A DNA stretch of 58,259 bases from JBBQYA01 sp038209155 (lineage in GTDB: Bacteria; Bacteroidota; Bacteroidia; Sphingobacteriales; Sphingobacteriaceae). The notes below the pieces were generated by a model. The model was given only the letters and a program-made list of their open reading frames with translations, ran no database searches and had not been told where the DNA came from. Shown one piece after another: positions 8,260-17,189 of this stretch. Made by a program: the position numbers and the translations under genes. Location: NCBI GenBank assembly GCA_038209155.1, contig JBBQYA010000003.1, positions 1-58,259 of the forward strand. The letters run 5' to 3'. Within the stretch, counting starts at the first letter, position 1. Every line of letters starts with the position of its first letter.

Positions 8260-9273
8260 TTAAATTATATTTACTTCTCTTTCCAGTTTCACATCGAATT
8301 TTTCTTTCACCGAGTCTATTATTAAAGTAGAGAAATTAAAAATTTCCTTTCCGCTTGCTCCACCATGATTCACAATTACTAATGCTTGATTTTTCCAAGT
8401 TCCCGTATTTCCTAAGATTTTGCCTTTCCATCCACATTGTTCTATCATCCAACCGGCAGCAAGTTTGTAATTACCCCCCACTTCATAACTTACTATTTCT
8501 GGAAATTTATCTTTCAAATTTGCATGTTTTTGAGAATCAATAATTGGATTTTTGAAAAAGCTGCCCGCGTTTCCGATGGTTTTTGGATCTGGTAATTTAG
8601 CAACTCTAATTTCTGAAACTACTGTACTTATATCTTTTATACTGGGTTTATCTATTCCTCTATTTTCTAATTCAGAACTAATAGCTCCATAACTTGTGGT
8701 TAGGTTTTTTGATTTATTTAATTTAAAAGTTACTTGAGTGATAATATATTTCCCCTTTTTTTCTGTTTTAAATATACTATCGCGATAATCGAATTTACAA
8801 TCACTATTTTTAAATTCAATAAACTCTCCTGTTGCGATTTCAAAAGCTCTGCATTGATAGAAAACGTCTTTCAGTTCCACTCCATACGCTCCAATATTTT
8901 GAATAGGAGATGCTCCAACTGTGCCGGGTATTAAACTTAGATTTTCTACACCACCGTAATTTTCTTCTACGCAAAAATTGACAAAAGAATTCCAATCAAT
9001 TCCTGCACCAGCAATTACTAAAATTTCACCTTCTTGCTTTCTTACCTCAATTCCTTGAATAGTAATTTTTAAAATAAGCCCATTAAAATTTTGAGTAAAA
9101 AGCATGTTAGAACCGCCTCCTAATATTAAAATTGGCTGTTTTTCTAATTCCCCTGATTCATATAAATTTGTTAAATCATTTTCAGATTGTATAAGAACAA
9201 AACTTTCAGCTAAAGCATCTACACCAAAGGTGTTTAATTTTTTCAGTGACTGTTTTTTAAGAATTTTGGTCAT
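8260..9273 (-). CDS. murB: UDP-N-acetylenolpyruvoylglucosamine reductase MurB
   Basis: MurB is the FAD- and NADPH-dependent enzyme that makes UDP-N-acetylmuramate, the second committed step of peptidoglycan synthesis. The 337-residue product has the FAD-binding segment ILGGGSNMLF (about 50-59), the second FAD segment NLSLIPGTVGASPIQNIGAYG (about 111-131) and GNAGSFFKNP, which holds the proton-donating Ser. Its length and insertions fit the type I (E. coli-like) enzyme. It lies 20 bases after crtZ and directly before the SRPBCC-like gene. Confidence 0.96.
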   Translation of the reverse strand: MTKILKKQSLKKLNTFGVDALAESFVLIQSENDLTNLYESGELEKQPILILGGGSNMLFTQNFNGLILKITIQGIEVRKQEGEILVIAGAGIDWNSFVNFCVEENYGGVENLSLIPGTVGASPIQNIGAYGVELKDVFYQCRAFEIATGEFIEFKNSDCKFDYRDSIFKTEKKGKYIITQVTFKLNKSKNLTTSYGAISSELENRGIDKPSIKDISTVVSEIRVAKLPDPKTIGNAGSFFKNPIIDSQKHANLKDKFPEIVSYEVGGNYKLAAGWMIEQCGWKGKILGNTGTWKNQALVIVNHGGASGKEIFNFSTLIIDSVKEKFDVKLEREVNII

Positions 9274-9293
9274 TATTAAGTAATGAAATTTAA

Positions 9294-9737
9294 TTAATTC
9301 TTTGCTTGAACTTGATATTTTTTGGATACGTATAATAATCCAAAAGATTCCGATGGTTTTTTTTCCAAAGATTTATGATGAATTTTATGAGCTCTTCTAA
9401 TTCGTAATAAATAAGAATTATTTGTTTTAAAAGATTTAAATCTATTGTGCATAAATACATCATGAAATACAAAATAAATGACGCCATAAAGTGTAATACC
9501 AGCTCCAATCCAGAAATAAAAATCTAAATTATTTCTACCAGTAATCATCAAAAAAATTGCAGTTAGTGCGAAACTTAAACTAAAAATATCATTTAATTCA
9601 AACCAACCTTTTTTTTTGCCATGATGAGTTTTGTGAATCCTCCAAAGTATACCATGAAATAAATATTTATGTATGGCCCAAGAAAATAATTCCATTCCTA
9701 CTACGGTGGCAACGATGATAAAAATAGCAATCAACAT
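9294..9737 (-). CDS. crtZ: Beta-carotene hydroxylase CrtZ-like (fatty acid hydroxylase superfamily)
   Basis: The 147-residue integral membrane protein has the four His-rich iron-binding motifs of the CrtZ family in order: HKYLFHG (about 18-24), HKTHHG (35-40), HDVFMHNR (91-98) and HKIHH (116-120). CrtZ adds 3-hydroxyl groups to beta-carotene rings to give zeaxanthin. Several hydrophobic segments surround the motifs. It lies ten bases after lpdA and 20 before murB. No other carotenoid gene (crtB, crtI, crtY) is in the window, so precursor synthesis must be encoded elsewhere. Confidence 0.88.
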   Translation of the reverse strand: MLIAIFIIVATVVGMELFSWAIHKYLFHGILWRIHKTHHGKKKGWFELNDIFSLSFALTAIFLMITGRNNLDFYFWIGAGITLYGVIYFVFHDVFMHNRFKSFKTNNSYLLRIRRAHKIHHKSLEKKPSESFGLLYVSKKYQVQAKN

Positions 9738-9747
9738 TTTTGTTGAA

Positions 9748-11151
9748 TTAAATATGGATAGCTCTGTTGCCAGTTGCGGCTAGGCAAGCTTCTTTAAAAG
9801 CTTCCATGTAGGTAGGATGTGCATGACTCATTCTGCTGATATCTTCTGCACTTGCGCGAAATTCCATAGCAATTACTGCTTCAGCTATTCCATCTGCCAT
9901 TCTTGGCCCTATCATGTGTACGCCCAATATTTCATCCGTTTTGGCATCAGCTAAAACTTTTATTAATCCATCAGTGTCCATACTTGCCCTTGCTCGTCCA
10001 CTTGCTTTGAATGGGAATGAACCACTTTTGTATTCTATTCCTGCTGTTTTTAATTCTTCTTCTGTTTTACCCACGCTTGCTACTTCTGGCCAAGTATAAA
10101 CTACATTCGGTATCAGATTATAATTAATGTGTGGTTTTTGTCCAGCTATAATTTCGGCTACAAAAGTTCCTTCATCTTCAGCTTTGTGGGCGAGCATTGC
10201 ACCTTTTATTACATCACCTATTGCATAAACGCCTGGCACAGATGTTTCCAAATGTTCATTTACACTTATTTTATTTCCTCTTTCTTCGGTTTTAATCCCA
10301 ATATTTTCTAATCCTAAACTTTCGGTGTATGCAGTTCTACCAACCGCAACTAAGCAATAATCACCTTCCAAAACTATTTCTTCTCCTTTTGCATTATCAG
10401 CTTTTACCATTACTGTTTGGTCTATTGTACTTACTTCTTTTACTTTATGGCTAAGCAAAAATTCCATACCAATCTTCTGTAAAGATTTTAATAATTCTTT
10501 TCCCATGGTTTTGTCCATAATTGGAATAATGCCGTCTAAATACTCCACAACCGTAACTTTAGAACCTAATCTTGAATAGATTGACCCAAGTTCAAGACCA
10601 ATTACACCACCACCAATCAGTATTAAATGCTTAGGAATTTCACTTAATTTTAAAGCCTCTGTAGAAGTGATTATTCTTTTTTTATCTATCGTAACAAAGG
10701 GTAAAGTACTTGGCTTAGACCCAGTTGCAATTATAACTTTATCTGCTTCTATGGTTTGTTCATTACCATCTGAGCCAATTATTTTGATCGTATTCTTATT
10801 AATAAAAGAGCCCATTCCAAAAAATGAATCTATCTTATTTTTTTTAAACAAAAATTTAATTCCTTCAGTAGTTTGTTGTACTACATCATTTTTTCGGCTA
10901 ATCATTTGTTTTAAATTCGCCTTTAATCCGCTTAATTCAATACCATGAGTTTTGAAAGTGTGACCAGCATTATAAAAATGCTCAGAAGAATCTAATAATG
11001 CTTTGGATGGAATACATCCTACATTCAAACATGTGCCCCCTAATGTGTCATATTTTTCAATACAAGCTGTTTTTAAACCCAATTGTGCGCATCGAATTGC
11101 TGCAACATATCCACCAGGACCAGAACCTATCACCACTACATCGTATTTCAT
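9748..11151 (-). CDS. lpdA: Dihydrolipoyl dehydrogenase (E3)
   Basis: This flavoprotein reoxidises the dihydrolipoyl arms of pyruvate and 2-oxoglutarate dehydrogenases and the glycine cleavage system, passing electrons to NAD. The 467-residue product has the FAD motif GSGPGG (9-14), the redox disulfide C41-LNVG-C46, the NAD motif GGGVIGLELGSIYSRLG, and the C-terminal HAHPTYMEAFKEA that holds the catalytic His-Glu pair. It heads a compact minus-strand unit with crtZ, murB and the SRPBCC-like gene. E2 and E1 subunits are not in the window. Confidence 0.97.
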   Translation of the reverse strand: MKYDVVVIGSGPGGYVAAIRCAQLGLKTACIEKYDTLGGTCLNVGCIPSKALLDSSEHFYNAGHTFKTHGIELSGLKANLKQMISRKNDVVQQTTEGIKFLFKKNKIDSFFGMGSFINKNTIKIIGSDGNEQTIEADKVIIATGSKPSTLPFVTIDKKRIITSTEALKLSEIPKHLILIGGGVIGLELGSIYSRLGSKVTVVEYLDGIIPIMDKTMGKELLKSLQKIGMEFLLSHKVKEVSTIDQTVMVKADNAKGEEIVLEGDYCLVAVGRTAYTESLGLENIGIKTEERGNKISVNEHLETSVPGVYAIGDVIKGAMLAHKAEDEGTFVAEIIAGQKPHINYNLIPNVVYTWPEVASVGKTEEELKTAGIEYKSGSFPFKASGRARASMDTDGLIKVLADAKTDEILGVHMIGPRMADGIAEAVIAMEFRASAEDISRMSHAHPTYMEAFKEACLAATGNRAIHI

Positions 11152-11547
11152 ATATTTTTATTAATCTAATTTAATTTTAATTGAACTGCTTTTTATTTAG
11201 TAAAGTGCTTAACGTATCCAAAAAATTATTTTTCTTGATTTTTCTTTTAATTCTTTAGTGTATCTAGCAGATTATTGATGGTTAATTTATTATTTAAATT
11301 TTAGTTGAAGTTTCTATTTCTTTATAAGAATTGTCAATTCAAAAAATTGAGATCAAATTTTTATTTTGTATTTCTGAGAAAACGAGAAATGTTTTGTGTT
11401 TGCATTTATAAATGGTTGAACTAGTAAAAGTCAAAATTAAGGCCATTCCCATAAAGTTTGGTGTAATCTCTGAGCCAGCAGTTTTTATTGTTTTAAGCTG
11501 AATTTTCAAATGTGCGATGGACATAGTTTTAATCATAATCTTGCTTT
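11152..11547. other. Intergenic region upstream of lpdA
   Basis: About 400 AT-rich bases separate lpdA from the structured element at 11548. The region must hold the lpdA promoter, but no TAnnTTTG match stands out. A 65-codon open frame (complement of 11339-11536, with MALILTFTSSTIYKCKH near its centre) is present. It has no visible domain, and I do not call it a gene. Nothing else was recognised. Confidence 0.5.
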
Positions 11548-11646
11548 AGCCCGGATTGTAGCGGCATCCTTTTTTGCTTTCTACTTTTTATATTTTGGAT
11601 AAACTTTCCGCAAAAAAGATACAGCGAAAAGCCGGAATTGCTTCAA
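11548..11646 (+). ncRNA. Structured intergenic element resembling the Flavo-1 RNA motif
   Basis: The sequence runs AGCCCGGATTGTAGCGGCAT, then CTTTTTTGC (11569-11577), a 32-base variable loop, GCAAAAAAG (11610-11618), then ATACAGCGAAAAGCCGGAAT. The two inner arms are perfect complements (nine pairs) and CCGG at 11551-11554 can pair with CCGG at 11632-11635. I recall near-identical flanks around a variable hairpin as a frequent intergenic element in Flavobacteria and relatives, probably the Rfam Flavo-1 motif. The family name is from memory. It lies between two minus-strand genes, and the strand is chosen from the remembered orientation. Confidence 0.5.
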
Positions 11647-11701
11647 AAACTTTTTATTTTTATTCTTAACTATAACTTCCATTATATTAAAGTAAATAAA
11701 A

Positions 11702-12235
11702 TTAAGAAGCTGGTTGAGTTTCCTTATTCATTTTTTCAAATTCTCTTATCAACTCTTCTGGAGATTTATTTAAATTTTTTAAAGAAGCTTCTGCATCTTT
11801 TCTTAATGGATTTTCTGGATAAGTTTCAATGAATTTCTTGTAGTATTCTCCAGCTTTCGCCAAATTGTTCATACTAGTTTCTGAAATAAAACCACAAAGA
11901 AACATGCTTTCTGGTGCTCTTTTATATTTTGGATACTTGGTAAAAACTTTTTCAAATAACGTGATTGCCTCTACATATCTTCTTCTACCATTGGTGATTT
12001 CAGCTGCTTTAAAAATATATTCTGGAGTTTCCTTAGCATCTGGATATTTTTCCGCGAATTCCAAATATTGAATCAGCAACTTATTCGCAATTGTATCGTT
12101 GATTTCCAACTCTTTAGTAATGGTTTTCTTTTCCATTTCTACTATGGCACTCATCGATTTTTTCTTTTCTGTATTGCAAGAACTTAGCACGACCAACAGG
12201 GTCATTAATATTAGTAAATTGATTTTTAGATTCAT
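11702..12235 (-). CDS. TPR-containing lipoprotein (BamD/YbgF-like)
   Basis: The frame is open from 12301, but the start at 12235 is preferred because it gives a clean lipoprotein signal: MNLKINLLILMTLLVVLSSC, with the lipobox LSSC at residues 17-20. The mature part (about 157 residues) has TPR-like helix pairs with the spacing seen in BamD and YbgF (AITLFEKVFTKYPKYKRAPE, then AGEYYKKFIETYPENPLRKD). It is probably anchored in the outer membrane facing the periplasm and binds a partner protein. accA is transcribed divergently from 12339. The partner and pathway are unknown; true BamD is encoded near the window end. Confidence 0.8.
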   Translation of the reverse strand: MNLKINLLILMTLLVVLSSCNTEKKKSMSAIVEMEKKTITKELEINDTIANKLLIQYLEFAEKYPDAKETPEYIFKAAEITNGRRRYVEAITLFEKVFTKYPKYKRAPESMFLCGFISETSMNNLAKAGEYYKKFIETYPENPLRKDAEASLKNLNKSPEELIREFEKMNKETQPAS

Positions 12236-12253
12236 TTCAGTATTAAATTCATG

Positions 12254-12285
12254 CAAAAATAGGCATTCCCAAAATACTTTCAGAA
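12254..12285 (-). promoter_or_regulatory. Possible promoter of the TPR lipoprotein
   Basis: On the minus strand TATTTTTG (complement of 12254-12261) matches TAnnTTTG and lies 18 bases before the chosen start codon at 12235. This also supports that start over the upstream one at 12301. The -33 element (TTCTG, about 19 bases upstream) is weak. Confidence 0.45.
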
Positions 12286-12338
12286 TTATTTCATTCTGCA
12301 TATTTCTGTATCTTGCCCGCTTGCAAATTATTTAGACT

Positions 12339-13295
12339 ATGAAAACATCTTTTGATTTTGAAAAACCTATCGGCGAATTATTTGATCAAATAGAGCGAGT
12401 AAAACAGGTGGGTGAAAAAACCAAAGTAGACGTTTCCGCTACCGTAAAGGAATTGGAGGATAAATTGGTTAAAACCAGAAAAGACGTTTATAAAAATCTA
12501 AACGGGTGGCAAAAAGTTCAAATGTCTCGGCATCCCGACAGACCTTATACATTACAATACATTGATCTAATCACAGATGATTTCATTGAGCTGCACGGCG
12601 ATAGAACGGTGAAAGATGATAAGGCAATCGTAGGCGGTGTTGCTACCATTAATGGTCAAGCAGTTATGATTATTGGTCATCAAAAAGGTGCAAATACTAA
12701 AATGAGACAATTTAGGAATTTTGGAATGGCGAATCCAGAGGGATATAGAAAAGCACTAAGGCTGATGAAAATGGCAGAGAAATTTAATCTTCCTGTCATT
12801 ACATTTATAGACACTCCTGGCGCATACCCGGGTTTGGAAGCAGAAGAAAGAGGCCAAGGAGAAGCTATTGCCAGAAATTTATTAGAAATGTCCGTTTTAA
12901 AAGTTCCAATTCTTTGTTTTATTGTTGGAGAAGGAGCTTCTGGAGGCGCATTGGGAATTGGCGTTGGAGATCGGGTTTATATGTTAGAATTCACTTGGTA
13001 TTCTGTTATTTCACCAGAATCGTGTTCTTCTATTTTATGGAGAACTTGGGATTACAAAGAAAGAGCTGCTGAAGTTTTGAAATTAACTGCTGATGACATG
13101 TTGCAAAACAAATTGGTAGACGGTATTATTAAAGAACCACTTGGAGGAGCTCATAATAATGCAGCAGAAATGGCAGAATCATTAAAAAAGCAAATTTTAA
13201 AAGATTTAGCAGAGCTAAAAGAAAAAAATCCTCAAAGCTTGGTAGCAGAGAGGATTAATAAATTTTGTTCTATGGGCATGGTCACAGAACTATAA
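12339..13295 (+). CDS. accA: Acetyl-CoA carboxylase carboxyltransferase subunit alpha
   Basis: AccA and AccD form the carboxyltransferase that moves CO2 from biotin to acetyl-CoA, giving malonyl-CoA for fatty acid synthesis. The 318-residue product has normal length. Family segments include WQKVQMSRHPDRPYTLQYI (about 62-80), FIDTPGAYPGLEAEERGQGE (about 158-177) and GEGASGGALGIGVGDRVYML, which forms the oxyanion hole and CoA pocket. It stands alone on the plus strand between minus-strand genes; accD is not nearby. Confidence 0.97.
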   Translation: MKTSFDFEKPIGELFDQIERVKQVGEKTKVDVSATVKELEDKLVKTRKDVYKNLNGWQKVQMSRHPDRPYTLQYIDLITDDFIELHGDRTVKDDKAIVGGVATINGQAVMIIGHQKGANTKMRQFRNFGMANPEGYRKALRLMKMAEKFNLPVITFIDTPGAYPGLEAEERGQGEAIARNLLEMSVLKVPILCFIVGEGASGGALGIGVGDRVYMLEFTWYSVISPESCSSILWRTWDYKERAAEVLKLTADDMLQNKLVDGIIKEPLGGAHNNAAEMAESLKKQILKDLAELKEKNPQSLVAERINKFCSMGMVTEL

Positions 13296-13367
13296 ATACT
13301 AAATAGTAATTAGTTATTTTTAAAGTTTAATGCAATTTTATTAGGTCAAAGTAGTAAATGAATGCTA

Positions 13368-13805
13368 TTATGCACTCATCTGTTTGTTGCTAAACGAAGA
13401 TTCGTAAGTGTTTAGCATTTCTAATAATTCGGTTGTCAATTGCTGAGCTAATTCAAACTGGCTATTGGTTTTGGCAATATGGATCAATTTACTGTATAAA
13501 TCCAAACCGAAAGAAATATCCCATTTGTACAATTTCTTAAAAGATTTACTTACTTCTTTATAATAAGCTATTTCATCTTTTATTTTTGTTGCAAAATGTT
13601 TAAGCAAATGATTTCCCTCGTTGTAGTGATCATGAAGATAAAATTCTAAGATTTTTTCGACACATCGCTCAGGATAATTACTTAAAAAAAGATTGGTATT
13701 CTTAAATTCGTGTGTGAAAGCAAAAAGTAAATCTTCCAGTTTTTCCGCAGGAGTATAAACTGCCGCTGGATTAAGTTCCTTTATTAGAACATTGTTATTT
13801 TTCAT
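13368..13805 (-). CDS. Helical protein of unknown function
   Basis: The 145-residue product is not recognised. It lacks a signal peptide and membrane segments and looks fully helical, with aromatic-rich stretches (YPERCVEKILEFYLHDHYNE, FKKLYKWDISFGLDLYSKLI, LAQQLTTELLEMLNTY). It ends tail to tail with accA (72 bases between stops). A terminator hairpin at 13896-13922 separates it from the upstream DUF2723 gene, so it likely has its own promoter in 13806-13895. Confidence 0.6.
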   Translation of the reverse strand: MKNNNVLIKELNPAAVYTPAEKLEDLLFAFTHEFKNTNLFLSNYPERCVEKILEFYLHDHYNEGNHLLKHFATKIKDEIAYYKEVSKSFKKLYKWDISFGLDLYSKLIHIAKTNSQFELAQQLTTELLEMLNTYESSFSNKQMSA

Positions 13806-13895
13806 AAACCATTAAATTAATAAGTCTTATTACGCATTCTATTTTCTTAAAGTTCTGTTTATTTTCAAATTGTTTTTTAATAAAACGGATAAACG

Positions 13896-13922
13896 CAAAA
13901 AAGGAGCTTAACAGCTCCTTTT
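13896..13922 (-). terminator. Intrinsic terminator after the DUF2723 gene
   Basis: AAAGGAGCT (13900-13908) and AGCTCCTTT (13913-13921) form a perfect nine-pair stem with a TAAC loop. On the minus strand it is followed by a T-run (complement of 13896-13902). It lies about 20 bases after the stop of the gene ending at 13942. Confidence 0.9.
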
Positions 13923-13941
13923 AAACATATTATTATTAATT

Positions 13942-16900
13942 CTATCTTAGCTTAGTTTCCAGTTCTTTTAATCTTTTGTCCAAACTTGCAGAAACTTGAG
14001 GCTGATTATAAGCCTTACTTATACGTGTAAGTTCTTGCATGATTGATAATCCATATTGAATTTCTCTACTATACTGCTGCATTTTTTTACCTTTTAAAGA
14101 ATAATAATAATTTAAATCTCCTTCTATATGAGTAGCAGCTCTATTCAACAAATCATTTGCCTTGGCTGGATTCTCAGCTTGATAATAAATTTCGGCCATT
14201 TGAAAATCAAGAATAGTCGTATTCATTTCTTGTTTATCAATTGGTAATACTTCCTCAGCTTTTGCCAAAACTTTCAATGCAGAATCTTTTTTACCTTCAG
14301 CCATTAGTTGATTAGCTAATTGATAAAAATAATTTTTCAATACCGTAGTCATTCTAGCAGATTCTGGATCTATATAAACTCCACCATTTAAATTTCCCCA
14401 TTTAAATTTATTCATCACATTATCATACATCACTTTAGTGTTTACTTTGCCGACACTTCCTCTACTAGTATTTGGATCTGCTTTATTTGGAACTAAGCGG
14501 TAGGCAAGTCCATCCACTTCGAAGTAATCTTCCAATCCAAAGAAATTATCGGCACCGATGGTAACTGCAAAGTATATTGGTCGTTTCCAATTATTATTAG
14601 CAATGATATCTAAAACCATTAAATCATTTTTATAAAGCCCATCTTTTTTGAGTTCCCATCTCACTCTATTTGAAGATAATGTGTCCGAGGCATTGCTGGA
14701 ACCTGTATTTCCGGCTAAACTTAATTTTTTGGTAGGTAAAAAGTTAATATAATCGCCATTTCTGGTTTGCAGTTGTGCTTCCCGATTATCGCTTCCCATG
14801 AAATCGGTTACTTCTTTTAAGTCTGCGTACCCATTAATTTTCATATCATAAAATGGAACATAATCTCTTAAACCAGTGACAATTTTAGCTGGAGAATAAG
14901 AAAAGTTGATACCTTCAGAATCATTCATTTTTAAACGATGTTGATTGATATACCAATCTGTACCCAATAAACTTAAATTTACCAATCGGATGTCTTTTCT
15001 TATTCCTTCTACTTCTTGAGCATACCAAAGCGGATAAGTATCATTATCTCCCATGGTAAATAATATGGCATTTGGGGCACAAGAATTTAAATAATTACTG
15101 GCTAGATCTCTTACAATAGTTCTGTTTGATCGGTTATGATCATCCCAATTTTCTGATGCCATCAATACTGGAGCCGCTATCATACAAATACCTGTTGCCA
15201 AGCCAGCCGCCGCAATTCCAGTTATTTTTGTTTTGAAAAAATCAAATAATGCCAATACTCCAAGCCCTATCCAAATAGTAAAGGCATAAAATGATCCTGC
15301 ATATGCATAATCTCGTTCTCTTGGCTGATATGGGGTTTGGTTTAAGTATAAAACAATGGCCAAACCAGTGAAAAAGAAAAGCAAAGCAACTACAGTAGCA
15401 TCTTTCTGTTTCTTACGGAAATGATATACTAAACCAACAATTCCTAAAATAAGTGGTAAAAAGTATAGTTTATTATTGGCTTTATTTTCTGAAATACTAG
15501 GTGGTAAATTGTCCTGACTTCCTAATCTCATTGCATCAAGCGGTTTAATTCCACTTATCCAATTGCCTTCAGTCGAATTTCCTATTCCTTGAATATCATT
15601 CTGCCTACCCGCAAAATTCCACATAAAATAGCGTAAATACATATATCCTATTTGATAAGAAAATAAGAAACTTATGTTATCGGCAAAAGTTGGACTTTTT
15701 CCTGCTGGAATATTTAACCAACTTTTATAAAAACTCACATGCGATGCTTGATCTGCACTAAAAATTCTAGGTAATATCGTTTGTTGGTTTTTTTCAAATA
15801 TTCTAATTCTCTTTTTACCTATTTCTTCATAGCGAGTATTCCCTTTTCGATACATCATTTCTCCTTCTTTCTCATCTATTACTTTGGCAGTAAAATTCTG
15901 ACCATATAATAAAGGTCTCTCACCATACTGCTCACGATTTAAATATCCTAAAAAGCTATACACATTATCTGGGCTACTATTATTCAAAACCGTATTTGCT
16001 TTGGCTCTAATTATTATCATAGAATAGGATGAATAGCCAATAATAATAAAGGTCAAACATAGAATGGCTGTATTCATGATCGCATGATTTTTCTTTACAG
16101 AATACATTAAACCATATACAATACTTCCTATTAATATAATAGCAAATAATATAACTCCAGATCCAAAAGGTAAACCTAAGCCATTCACAGCCAATAAATC
16201 AAAACTAGCTGCTAAAGAAACCACACCAGGTATAACTCCATATTGCACAAATCCTAGAATAAGTATAGAACCAATGGCAGTGTAAATTATCCCCTTTGTA
16301 CTTGTCTCATATTTTTTAAAATAGTAAACAAATGCCAAAGCTGGGATTGCCAATAAGTTCAATAAATGGACTCCAATAGATAATCCCATTAAATAAGCAA
16401 TGAAAATCAACCATTTATCGGCATGCTTTGCATCACTTTCATTTTCCCATTTTAATATTGCCCACATTACTACCGCAGTACATAAAGATGACATAGCATA
16501 AACTTCAGCTTCCACTGCCGAAAACCAAAACGTATCTGACCAAGTATAAGCTAATGCACCAACTAAAGCACTTCCCATAACCGCTATAATATTTGCAGTT
16601 GTGTAATCTTCCTCTGTTTTCATTAATAACTTTCTTCCAAAAGCACTAATAGTCCAAAACAAGAAAAGAATTGTGCTAGCACTTACCAAACCAGAACTAA
16701 AATTAGCAAAATAAGCTATTTGAGAAGTATCGGATCCTGCCAATAAAGTAAACATTCTTACAATCATTAAAAATAATGGAGCACCTGGCTGATGCACTAC
16801 TTGAAGTTTATAAGCTGCAGCGATAAATTCGCCACAATCCCAGAAACTGGCGGTTTGTTCTAATGTTAATGTATAAGTTACAGCAGCAAACAGAAAAGCT

Positions 16901-16944
16901 ACCCAGCCGAAAATGTTGTTTATTCGTGTGTAATTGGTCATCAT
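13942..16944 (-). CDS. DUF2723 (GT117-like) polytopic membrane glycosyltransferase-like protein
   Basis: The 1000-residue product begins with the DUF2723 signature (YTLTLEQTASFWDCGEFIAA, about 23-42, then KLQVVHQPGAPLF), which resembles the luminal first loop of protein O-mannosyltransferases with an acidic residue after the first membrane helix. About a dozen membrane helices follow up to about residue 590. The remaining soluble part contains RDLASNYLNSCAPNAILFTMGDNDTYPLWYAQ near 614-645 and a helical TPR-like end (about 870-1000). Such proteins are almost confined to Bacteroidetes and are thought to transfer sugars from lipid carriers to periplasmic acceptors; the acceptor is unknown. The gene is monocistronic. 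Confidence 0.88.
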   Translation of the reverse strand: MMTNYTRINNIFGWVAFLFAAVTYTLTLEQTASFWDCGEFIAAAYKLQVVHQPGAPLFLMIVRMFTLLAGSDTSQIAYFANFSSGLVSASTILFLFWTISAFGRKLLMKTEEDYTTANIIAVMGSALVGALAYTWSDTFWFSAVEAEVYAMSSLCTAVVMWAILKWENESDAKHADKWLIFIAYLMGLSIGVHLLNLLAIPALAFVYYFKKYETSTKGIIYTAIGSILILGFVQYGVIPGVVSLAASFDLLAVNGLGLPFGSGVILFAIILIGSIVYGLMYSVKKNHAIMNTAILCLTFIIIGYSSYSMIIIRAKANTVLNNSSPDNVYSFLGYLNREQYGERPLLYGQNFTAKVIDEKEGEMMYRKGNTRYEEIGKKRIRIFEKNQQTILPRIFSADQASHVSFYKSWLNIPAGKSPTFADNISFLFSYQIGYMYLRYFMWNFAGRQNDIQGIGNSTEGNWISGIKPLDAMRLGSQDNLPPSISENKANNKLYFLPLILGIVGLVYHFRKKQKDATVVALLFFFTGLAIVLYLNQTPYQPRERDYAYAGSFYAFTIWIGLGVLALFDFFKTKITGIAAAGLATGICMIAAPVLMASENWDDHNRSNRTIVRDLASNYLNSCAPNAILFTMGDNDTYPLWYAQEVEGIRKDIRLVNLSLLGTDWYINQHRLKMNDSEGINFSYSPAKIVTGLRDYVPFYDMKINGYADLKEVTDFMGSDNREAQLQTRNGDYINFLPTKKLSLAGNTGSSNASDTLSSNRVRWELKKDGLYKNDLMVLDIIANNNWKRPIYFAVTIGADNFFGLEDYFEVDGLAYRLVPNKADPNTSRGSVGKVNTKVMYDNVMNKFKWGNLNGGVYIDPESARMTTVLKNYFYQLANQLMAEGKKDSALKVLAKAEEVLPIDKQEMNTTILDFQMAEIYYQAENPAKANDLLNRAATHIEGDLNYYYSLKGKKMQQYSREIQYGLSIMQELTRISKAYNQPQVSASLDKRLKELETKLR

Positions 16945-16984
16945 AAAAGATAAAAGAATGAATTTTAAAAAACGTCCGAAGATA

Positions 16985-17016
16985 GTATTTATTTATACGA
17001 TACAATATTGAGACAA
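16985..17016 (-). promoter_or_regulatory. Possible promoter of the DUF2723 gene
   Basis: On the minus strand TTG, 18 bases, then TATCTTCG is found about 35 bases before the start codon at 16944. It differs from TAnnTTTG at one position, so it is a moderate match. Confidence 0.4.
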
Positions 17017-17127
17017 GAAAATCCAGTGTAAATCATTCTTTACAATTGATTATCAGTTTTATGGAGTTTAAAATTTCTTTTGAAACATTGATTTTGAAAA
17101 TTGTATCTATTAATTATAAAAGAAAAA

Positions 17128-17158
17128 TTTGACTATTAATTTTAGTTTTTTACATTTG
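17128..17158 (+). promoter_or_regulatory. Promoter of tRNA-Gln (and probably prs)
   Basis: TTTG at 17128-17131 and TACATTTG at 17151-17158 are separated by 19 bases, an exact Bacteroidetes -33/-7 promoter. The tRNA begins 31 bases downstream. No terminator separates the tRNA from prs. Confidence 0.85.
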
Positions 17159-17189
17159 CACCTCGTTAGAAAAAAATGTTTTTCTTAAC

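Noticed and set aside
9290..9508. 72-codon frame overlapping crtZ in another frame
   Set aside because: crtZ has all four His motifs in its own frame; the overlap frame is a shadow.
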